From Saccharibacillus deserti (GTDB lineage Bacteria > Bacillota > Bacilli > Paenibacillales > Paenibacillaceae): a stretch of 64,000 nt of DNA. The notes beneath the pieces are model-generated. The model worked only from the letters and a program-made list of their open reading frames with translations, did not search any database and was not told the origin of the DNA. The stretch is from positions 186,001 through 250,000 of the forward strand of contig NZ_JABJVN010000003.1 of assembly GCF_013618475.1 (NCBI RefSeq), read 5' to 3'. Below, in pieces: positions 1 through 5,298 of the stretch (positions within the stretch are counted from its first letter, which is position 1; each line of letters opens with the position of its first letter). The position numbers and the translations under genes are program-made.

Positions 1-696
1 TTCAGGGCGGTCGTTCCCCATAACCGCGACCTGAATCTCGCGGCCGGTCACTTCGCGCTCGACGACAAGCTTGACGTCGTACCGCAGCGCTTCGCCGATG
101 CCGGCCTCCAGCTGGGCCGGATCTTCGCAGCGGCTGATCCCGATCGAAGAGCCGAGCGTGGCCGGCTTGACGTAGCCGGGAAGCAGACCGCGCTGTTCCA
201 GGCGGCGCAGCACGCCTGTACGATCTTCGTCCCATTGGCGGCGCGTGACGACTTCGTAAGCGGTCTGGCGGATGCCGGCAAGTCCCGCAAGCCGGTGGGT
301 CACGTCTTTGTCCAGCGTCATGGCCGCAGGCAAAATGCCGTTGCCGACATAAGGAATGTCTAGAAGTTCAAGCAGTCCCTGCACCGTGCCGTCCTCGCCG
401 TTCGCGCCGTGCAGCAGCGGCAGCACGACTTTTTCGCCGGTTCGCGCGAATGCGACCGCCAGAACCTCGCCCAGCGACGATGCCGCGTCGGCATGACGGG
501 ATACCGGTGTCAGCTGCTCCGCGGCCAGCCCTTCCTCCGGCATCCGCCCCAATCCGGTCCAGAGACCCTCGCGGGAAATATAAATCGGGTAGACCTCGTG
601 TTTTTGCGTATCCAGCGCATTCAGCACCGTTGCCGCCGTTTTCAGCGATACTTCATGTTCCGGCGACTGGCCTCCGTACAGCACGTAAACGATCAT
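1..696 (-). CDS. ddl: D-alanine--D-alanine ligase, N-terminal part (runs off the window)
   Basis: Cytoplasmic peptidoglycan-precursor enzyme that joins two D-alanines using ATP. The visible 232 residues begin MIVYVLYGGQSPEHEVSL, the family signature in which GGxSxEHEVS forms the N-terminal substrate loop. HGANGEDG lies near residue 94 and GYVKPATLGSSIGISR near 175, where the lysine binds ATP in the ATP-grasp fold. The C-terminal catalytic part lies beyond base 1. The start at 696 is chosen because AAGGAG sits 9 bases upstream. It is a housekeeping gene, and the neighbouring SMI1-type gene is transcribed divergently. A VanA-type D-Ala-D-Lac ligase cannot be fully excluded from half a protein, but no van genes are nearby. 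Confidence 0.93.
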   Translation of the reverse strand, partial: MIVYVLYGGQSPEHEVSLKTAATVLNALDTQKHEVYPIYISREGLWTGLGRMPEEGLAAEQLTPVSRHADAASSLGEVLAVAFARTGEKVVLPLLHGANGEDGTVQGLLELLDIPYVGNGILPAAMTLDKDVTHRLAGLAGIRQTAYEVVTRRQWDEDRTGVLRRLEQRGLLPGYVKPATLGSSIGISRCEDPAQLEAGIGEALRYDVKLVVEREVTGREIQVAVMGNDRPE

Positions 697-944
697 GGGT
701 GTTCAGCTCCTTTTTCAAGTTCGAGTTTTGCCGCGCAGTAAATCAAAGACACGGTATCGAAGGAAAAAATAGCACTTGTCCGAAAATCGGGCTGAGAAAG
801 ACGAAGCAAGAACGGGTGAAAACATCCATATAGACGCGGATCCGGGTTCGCGGGTGGCATCTGATTTTTCGCAGCCGCTCCTTTTCCGGCGCTCGCTCAT
901 CTGCTACAGTTTGTGAAAGACGGCAAACAGGAAGGGGAAAGAAG

Positions 945-1685
945 ATGAGCGAGCGCAATGGGGAGCAGGGCGAACGCAAAGAGGGTTCGGATGCCGGACG
1001 GCCGGCGTGGATGCATGCGGAGATCGAAGATATCCGGCAGCGAATCGAGGCGCGCTTCCGGGACGGAAAGTTTGGGATGCTGTTCTACGACGTGGAGGAC
1101 AATATTCCGGCCGATATGCTCGATTCCGAGCGCGAAGTGCCGGAAGCGCTGCGGGATGAGGAAGAGGAAGGGTGGAGATTCTGGCAGCCGGTTCCTTCGA
1201 CGATCGCGGACAGGGAGATCGACGAGCTGGAAGCGAGAATCGGAGCGGCGTTTCCGCCGTCGTTCCGCGCGGTACTGCTGGCGGATCACCTGGTATCGTG
1301 GACGTCTGCCGGACTGGCGGACGGGGAAGGCGGCTATGTCGGCGGCTGCATGTCATTCTCGCTGCCGACGCTTGCGACGGATTTGCGTCTGTCCGGGCTG
1401 GAAGCCAACGCGGCGGAGAATTGGGGCCGCCTGATCGAAGCGGGGTATCTGCCGTTCGCGATCGGAGAGGACGGCCAGGGGCCGGTCTGTTTCGATCTGG
1501 AACGGCGCGGCGCCGACGGCGATTGTCCGGTCGTGTGGATGCTGCACGATTATCTCGCCGACCTTGGCCCGGAAGGCTCCGCCGTCCGGGCCAAGGTCGA
1601 GCCGCATATGCGGCAGCTCGCCGATTCTTTTCGCGAAATGAAAGCCGTGCTGTTCGGCGGTGAAGAAGAATCTGACGAAAGATAA
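945..1685 (+). CDS. SMI1/KNR4 family protein
   Basis: A 246-residue soluble acidic protein. Residues from about 75 fit the SMI1/KNR4 (SUKH) fold: an N-terminal helix with FWQPVPSTIADREIDELEARI, then IGAAFPPSFRAVLL, the typical LPxxYRxFL-like segment, and later YLPFAIGEDGQGPVCFDL, the strand that usually reads PIAxDGxGDxxCLD. Family members bind partner proteins, and many bacterial ones are immunity proteins for polymorphic toxins, but no toxin gene is adjacent, so the partner is unknown. AAGGGGAAAGAAG precedes the ATG. The gene is a single unit closed by the strong hairpin at 1698-1734. The first 70 residues are charged and not assigned to a domain. Confidence 0.75.
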   Translation: MSERNGEQGERKEGSDAGRPAWMHAEIEDIRQRIEARFRDGKFGMLFYDVEDNIPADMLDSEREVPEALRDEEEEGWRFWQPVPSTIADREIDELEARIGAAFPPSFRAVLLADHLVSWTSAGLADGEGGYVGGCMSFSLPTLATDLRLSGLEANAAENWGRLIEAGYLPFAIGEDGQGPVCFDLERRGADGDCPVVWMLHDYLADLGPEGSAVRAKVEPHMRQLADSFREMKAVLFGGEEESDER

Positions 1686-1697
1686 AGCAGGCATCGC

Positions 1698-1734
1698 AAA
1701 AAGCGGGACCCTTTATTTAAGGGTCCCGCTTTTT
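1698..1734. terminator. bidirectional intrinsic terminator
   Basis: Stem AAAAAGCGGGACCCTT pairs with AAGGGTCCCGCTTTTT around a four-base loop. A-run and T-run flank both sides, so it can end both the SMI1-type gene (plus) and the YdcZ transporter operon (minus). Confidence 0.9.
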
Positions 1735-1762
1735 GGAGGCAGATAAGCGCAAAAGAATTCGA

Positions 1763-2248
1763 TCAGTTTGCCTGAAGCCCCGCGCCGGCGGATTTGGCTT
1801 CCGCCGAGCGCTTGTTGCCCCGGTAGATCAGGTACAGCGCCAGAATCATAAACGCCAACGCCAGTATTCTTTTGCCGTCGAGGTGAATCTCCAGGCTGTT
1901 GAACCAGCCGAAATGGTCGATCAGCATGCCTGCGAGCAGCTGTCCGGCGATGCCGGAAATGTTGGCCGCGATGACGCCGATCTTCGGCACGGCCATCACG
2001 GTCAGCAGCAGGTAGACCGTGCCCAGAAAAGCGGCGCTCAGCTGCCATTTCGGCGCGTTCAGCAGGGCGAGCAGATGTCCCTGTCCGAAGAACAGGATGA
2101 AGATCGCGAGAAACAGCGTGCCGGTAATGAAGGTAAGCAAAGTCGTCTCCAGGGTGCCTGCCTTGCGGCTGAGCGCCCCGTTGATCGAAGACTGCGCGCT
2201 CAGCGTGATGCCGCCGAGCAGCGTGAACAAAATCATGAATAATCCCAT
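1763..2248 (-). CDS. DMT superfamily transporter, YdcZ (DUF606) type, second of pair
   Basis: A 161-residue integral membrane protein with about five hydrophobic segments, starting MGLFMILFTLLGGITLSAQSS. The length and pattern, including GxxxxxQxxxNxxL near the N-terminus and the FGWF motif near residue 113, match the YdcZ/DUF606 branch of the drug/metabolite transporter superfamily. Such proteins are half-size and often encoded as pairs that may form heterodimers. Its neighbour 37 bases upstream is a paralogue, and an ArsR regulator heads the operon. The substrate is unknown. The C-terminal tail is short and basic (RGNKRSAEAKSAGAGLQAN). The gene is last in the operon, before the terminator at 1698-1734. 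Confidence 0.85.
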   Translation of the reverse strand: MGLFMILFTLLGGITLSAQSSINGALSRKAGTLETTLLTFITGTLFLAIFILFFGQGHLLALLNAPKWQLSAAFLGTVYLLLTVMAVPKIGVIAANISGIAGQLLAGMLIDHFGWFNSLEIHLDGKRILALAFMILALYLIYRGNKRSAEAKSAGAGLQAN

Positions 2249-2285
2249 ATCTAGATCCTCCCGGAATTCGTGTCGGTCGACGTTC

Positions 2286-2714
2286 TTATTGAATCAGCAG
2301 CAGCGACACGGTCATGGCGAGCACGGCGAAGATTTTCTCCTTGTTGACGCGCGTCGGTTCGCTGCCGAGCCAGCCGTAATGTTCGATGACCATGCTCATG
2401 ATCAGCTGGCCGATGATCACGGCGACCATCGTGACCCCGACGCCGACAAACGGCACGCTGACGACGATCGAAGTCAGGTAGACGACGCCGAGCAGCCCGC
2501 CGAGCAGCGACCATTTGGGCGCGCGGCGCACATGGGCGAGATCGCCTTTTCCGAAAAAAAGCCACAGCAGGCCGACAATAATCGTACCCATCGCGAAATT
2601 GTAAAAGCTTGTTTCGACCTGTCCGATCGATTTGCCCAGTTCGGCGTAGATCGCCCCTTCAAAGCTGAGGGCCGCGCCGGCGAGAAGAGCCAGCAGATAG
2701 TAAATGGGGCGCAT
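2286..2714 (-). CDS. DMT superfamily transporter, YdcZ (DUF606) type, first of pair
   Basis: A 142-residue membrane protein (MRPIYYLLALLAGAALSFEG) with about five hydrophobic segments. It is paralogous to the next gene: both share the PKWxLLGxxLGxVYL stretch and the HYGWLGSE/HFGWFNSL segment near residue 110. YdcZ-type half-transporters usually work as pairs, so a heteromeric exporter is the likely product, with unknown substrate. The ATG at 2714 follows AAAGGAGAAAACTT. The open frame extends far upstream without a stop, but that part overlaps the ArsR gene and is a shadow. An ArsR-type operator candidate at 2743-2760 lies directly upstream. Confidence 0.85.
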   Translation of the reverse strand: MRPIYYLLALLAGAALSFEGAIYAELGKSIGQVETSFYNFAMGTIIVGLLWLFFGKGDLAHVRRAPKWSLLGGLLGVVYLTSIVVSVPFVGVGVTMVAVIIGQLIMSMVIEHYGWLGSEPTRVNKEKIFAVLAMTVSLLLIQ

Positions 2715-2742
2715 AAGTTTTCTCCTTTTTCTAATAATTAAA

Positions 2743-2760
2743 TATCTAGAAATATCGATA
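2743..2760. promoter_or_regulatory. candidate ArsR operator, copy 1
   Basis: Imperfect palindrome TATCTAGAAATATCGATA. On the coding strand it reads TATCGATATTTCTAGATA and shares the frame TATCG-N5-TCT-N-GATA with the site at 3123-3140. It lies between the ArsR stop and the first transporter start, so it may control an internal promoter. Inference from sequence only. Confidence 0.55.
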
Positions 2761-2794
2761 TAACAAGCCTGGAAAAGAACGGACTCTTCGCTTA

Positions 2795-3109
2795 TCAGAG
2801 CTCCGTTCTGATCTGTTCGGCGAACTCCCGGATAAACGGTTCGTTGCGCCGGTAATACGTCCACTGTCCGTACCGGAACGACTCCAGCAGACCCGCCTTC
2901 TGCATCATGTTCAAATAGCTGGACACGGTGGACTGCGACAGTCCGGCCTTTTCCTGAATATCGCCGACGCAGACGCCGCCTACGAAATTGATGCCTTTGG
3001 GGATATGGGCGCCCTGCGCAGGAAAATGCTTCTCCGGTTCTTTCAGCCAATGAAGCATGCTCAGCCGGGTCTCGTTGGATAAAGCTTTGAAAATATCGAT
3101 GGTTTTCAT
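2795..3109 (-). CDS. ArsR family transcriptional regulator
   Basis: A 104-residue winged-helix repressor. KALSNETRLSMLHWL (residues 8-22) is the classic ArsR first helix region. The recognition part is VGDIQEKAGLSQSTVSSYLNMMQKAGLL followed by the wing RYGQWTYYRRNE. A cysteine sits in the GGVCVGD segment, but the usual ELCVCDL metal-binding motif is absent, so metal sensing is doubtful. The insert EKHFPAQGAHIPKGINFVGG between helices is a subgroup trait seen in regulators linked to YdcZ-type or other transporters. It is first gene of the operon with the two half-transporters. Palindromes at 3123-3140 and 2743-2760 are likely its binding sites. Confidence 0.88.
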   Translation of the reverse strand: MKTIDIFKALSNETRLSMLHWLKEPEKHFPAQGAHIPKGINFVGGVCVGDIQEKAGLSQSTVSSYLNMMQKAGLLESFRYGQWTYYRRNEPFIREFAEQIRTEL

Positions 3110-3122
3110 ACCGCGAATTATA

Positions 3123-3140
3123 TATCGAGATTTCGCGATA
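3123..3140. promoter_or_regulatory. candidate ArsR operator, copy 2
   Basis: Palindrome TATCGAGATTTCGCGATA, 13 bases upstream of the arsR ATG. It matches the downstream site at 2743-2760 in spacing and in both half-sites, which suggests autoregulation by the adjacent ArsR protein. Not experimentally shown. Confidence 0.6.
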
Positions 3141-3180
3141 AGTCAAGTTCGACAGCCGGGCACGGACCTGAAACCGCGGC

Positions 3181-3214
3181 AAAACCGCCGGAAAGCGGCA
3201 GTCTGCCCGGCGGT
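3181..3214 (-). terminator. probable terminator of the TrpD2-like/ANTAR transcript
   Basis: On the minus strand ACCGCCGG pairs with CCGGCGGT across a 18-base loop and is followed by TTTTG. It lies 10 bases past the stop codon of the transferase gene. The T-tract is short, so efficiency is uncertain. Confidence 0.5.
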
Positions 3215-3223
3215 CTGGCGGTA

Positions 3224-4300
3224 TCAGATTTTGCGGGCTTCGGCTTGGCGCAGCGGGGAAGAACCGGCCGGGGAAGCTTCCCGCAGCGCCGTTTGCCACG
3301 CCGTATACGCCTTCCAAGCCGAACCGTCGTCGAGCAGCGGCTTGGCGGTGTACAAGCCTTCTTCGACCGAGCCGACGGCTCCGGCCAGATGCAGGCGCAC
3401 CGCGGCGTTCAGCAGCGTCTGATTGTAATGCGCCATGTGTCCGCCGCCTTGAAGCACGGCTTCGAGCGTATCCAGCTGTTTCCGTGCCGTCCAGGCCGCT
3501 TCTTCTTCCGGCATCTCCGTATCGAGTCCGTACGTCTCCGGATCGAGCAGGTCCAGTTCGCACCGGCCTTCTTCGACCGTATGGATCCGCGTCGGGCGGT
3601 GGATGAAGACGTCTTCGGAACCTTCGACGCCCTGGACGATCAGCGCTTTGCGGTAGCCGAGCCGGCTGACGAGCCGGGCCAGGCGGTCGATGACCGTATT
3701 GTGGAAGACGCTCAGGATCAGATAAGGGGAACAGGCGTAATCGACCAGTTTCTCCGCCGTATTCAGCAGCGTGCGCATGCCGAGTTCTTCGCGGATGCCG
3801 TGCAGCTGACCGAGCGGCGGACACCATTTGGCGGAATCGGCGAACAGGACGCCGCTCCGGTCTGCGGCCGCGATCGCGTCCGCCCGGCTCAGACGCAGGG
3901 GATCGATGCCCGCCGCACGCAGGATATCGTGAAGGACGACGCCGTATTTGGGCGGCAGCGGCGCGGAGCCGTGCAGCGTAACCGGCACGCCTGCGGCCGC
4001 CGTGACGAACGCGGTCGGCAGCGAAGCCCAGAACGTTTTTTGCCGGCCGTCGTATGGACCCGCAAAGTCGATACCGGGCTTCCGGCATTCCCGATAGGCT
4101 TGTCCGCGCAGCACGGATACGAAAGCTTCCAGTTCTTCGGCACTTTCAAGCTTGAGCCGCTGGGCGATCAGAAAAGCGCCGGTCTGGGCCGGGGTCGAAC
4201 GTCCGCCGAGTATCGCTTCGGCGGCCTCCAGCGATTCCCCGTAATTCAGGTCGCGCGCGCCGCGTTTGCCGCGGGCCACTTCTTTGAGCAGATCGATCAT
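3224..4300 (-). CDS. anthranilate phosphoribosyltransferase-like protein (TrpD2 type)
   Basis: A 358-residue member of the nucleoside phosphorylase/TrpD fold family. An N-terminal helical domain (GESLEAAEAILGG, TPAQTGAFLIAQRLK) precedes the alpha/beta domain. The diagnostic PRPP-binding GTGGD motif of true TrpD is replaced by GPYDGRQKTFWAS near residue 82. VTAAAGVPVTLHGS follows, where TrpD has KHGNR. This places it with TrpD2/YbiB-like paralogues of unknown reaction, some of which bind nucleic acid. It is probably co-transcribed with the ANTAR gene 82 bases upstream and faces the nitrite operon, so a nitrogen-linked role is likely but unproven. It is not part of a trp operon here. Confidence 0.8.
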   Translation of the reverse strand: MIDLLKEVARGKRGARDLNYGESLEAAEAILGGRSTPAQTGAFLIAQRLKLESAEELEAFVSVLRGQAYRECRKPGIDFAGPYDGRQKTFWASLPTAFVTAAAGVPVTLHGSAPLPPKYGVVLHDILRAAGIDPLRLSRADAIAAADRSGVLFADSAKWCPPLGQLHGIREELGMRTLLNTAEKLVDYACSPYLILSVFHNTVIDRLARLVSRLGYRKALIVQGVEGSEDVFIHRPTRIHTVEEGRCELDLLDPETYGLDTEMPEEEAAWTARKQLDTLEAVLQGGGHMAHYNQTLLNAAVRLHLAGAVGSVEEGLYTAKPLLDDGSAWKAYTAWQTALREASPAGSSPLRQAEARKI

Positions 4301-4382
4301 TCATGCCGCCTCCTAAATGCGCTGTCTCCGAGTCCGTGCGAGGGATACCCTCCGCGGTCGCGGACGGCCCGAGACGACGGTC

Positions 4383-4967
4383 TCAGGATTGTTCATGCAG
4401 CAGTTGATAGACTTTGACGATGGATGTGGCAACATCCACCATCCGTTTGCGTTCGTTCATGGCCTGTTTGCGCAGCAGATCGTAAGCTTCGGATTCGGAA
4501 ATGTTTTTGGCTTTGGACAGGATGCCTTTTGCCATATCGATCCATTTGCGTTCATCGAGCCGTGCGAGCAGCTTTTCCCGCTCTTTTTCCCACTGCAGCC
4601 TCTCATAGCAGCGCCTGGCGCTGAAATGCAGAATCCAGTGAATCTCGGACGGCTTCATATGAGGGGACAGGATACCGTCGATCCGTACGTCGTCTTCGCA
4701 GGCGGATACGGACAGGTTGGCCGTTTCCGATGTGCACCACCAGAGGACGGGAACAGTCTTGCGGGACATCAGCAGAGCGGCCCAGCCGTTCATTTCCGTA
4801 ATGGGCAGCGCAAGCACGGCGGCATCGGTCTCTCCGACGCGTTCGAACGCTTCTTCGCGCGTACCTGCCGATTCGACGAGATAACCGCATCCGCCGAGCA
4901 GCCGGGCAGGTGCGAATTCGTCCGCGGCGGCATCGGAGAGAGGGTGGACGATCAATAAGCTGTGCAT
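4383..4967 (-). CDS. ANTAR-domain RNA-binding regulator (NasT/AmiR-like)
   Basis: A 194-residue two-domain protein. Residues 1-115 resemble a degenerate receiver domain (MHSLLIVHPLSD, then LALPITEMNGW) without a clear acidic pocket and phospho-acceptor pattern. A helical linker (RLQWEKEREKLLARLDERKW) leads to an ANTAR domain with AKGILSKAKNISESEAYDLLRKQAM and MVDVATSIV. ANTAR proteins bind paired hexaloop hairpins in leader RNA and prevent termination. Just such a leader lies upstream of the divergent nirB gene (5141-5251). No NasS-type sensor is encoded nearby, so what controls it is unknown. A GlnR/TnrA-type box at 5015-5031 lies 48 bases upstream of the start codon. Confidence 0.9.
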   Translation of the reverse strand: MHSLLIVHPLSDAAADEFAPARLLGGCGYLVESAGTREEAFERVGETDAAVLALPITEMNGWAALLMSRKTVPVLWWCTSETANLSVSACEDDVRIDGILSPHMKPSEIHWILHFSARRCYERLQWEKEREKLLARLDERKWIDMAKGILSKAKNISESEAYDLLRKQAMNERKRMVDVATSIVKVYQLLHEQS

Positions 4968-5014
4968 GAACGACGCTCCTTGTGTTCAGAATCGTTTCCG
5001 CCTCAATCTTTATG

Positions 5015-5031
5015 TGTTACTTTATATAACA
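5015..5031. promoter_or_regulatory. GlnR/TnrA-type box
   Basis: TGTTACTTTATATAACA fits the core TGTNA-N7-TNACA exactly and the longer bacillus consensus with one mismatch. It forms part of the perfect inverted repeat TGTGTTA-N7-TAACACA at 5013-5033. It lies between the ANTAR gene and the nirB promoter, so either or both transcripts could be controlled by nitrogen status. A weaker match (5078-5094) overlaps the nirB -35 hexamer. Confidence 0.75.
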
Positions 5032-5088
5032 CAAAAAACACGATTTTGTCGACTCATTTAAAATTTTAAAAATTCTATGTTAAAATTG

Positions 5089-5117
5089 TTGACGCAAGAA
5101 TTAAAATCCGTTATAGT
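5089..5117 (+). promoter_or_regulatory. sigma-A-type promoter of the nitrite operon
   Basis: TTGACG (5089-5094) and TATAGT (5112-5117) are separated by 17 bases, so transcription should start near 5124. That leaves a leader of about 175 bases before nirB, which holds the antiterminator structures. Confidence 0.8.
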
Positions 5118-5140
5118 CGGACTCAAGATTCAAATTGACC

Positions 5141-5251
5141 CGGATACAACGATGTGTCCGAACGAAGCGGCAATGGCGCCTGCTCACACCTGAACAAGCA
5201 ACGGGAAACGTATGTTTTCCGCAGCGGGTGGAGCGGGCTGTTTGTGTTTTT
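5141..5251 (+). ncRNA. ANTAR-type antiterminator leader with overlapping terminator
   Basis: Hairpin P1: CGGATAC (5141-5147), hexaloop AACGAT, GTGTCCG (5154-5160). Hairpin P2: AGCGGC (5166-5171), hexaloop AATGGC (5172-5177), then G, one bulged C and CTGCT to 5184. Both hexaloops carry A at position 1 and G at position 4, the known ANTAR recognition rule. A terminator stem competes with P2: GCCTGCTC-A-CACC (5178-5190) pairs with GGTGGAGCGGGC (5227-5238), encloses a second hairpin (CGGGAAAC/GTTTTCCG, 5202-5221), and is followed by TGTTTGTGTTTTT. P2 formation would break the terminator, so this is a nitrite-operon antitermination switch. Inference by hand folding. Confidence 0.75.
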
Positions 5252-5298
5252 CGGCGGTACCCAATCCCGATTTCCCTCTCTGGAAGGAGCGACTCCAT

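Noticed and set aside
945-1685. SMI1/KNR4 protein as immunity gene of a toxin system
   Set aside because: No adjacent toxin, WXG100 or secretion gene, so the immunity role is not supported.
2286-4088. 600-codon minus frame joining the first YdcZ transporter to sequence upstream
   Set aside because: Only the last 142 codons are hydrophobic transporter; the rest overlaps ArsR and TrpD2 genes in another frame.
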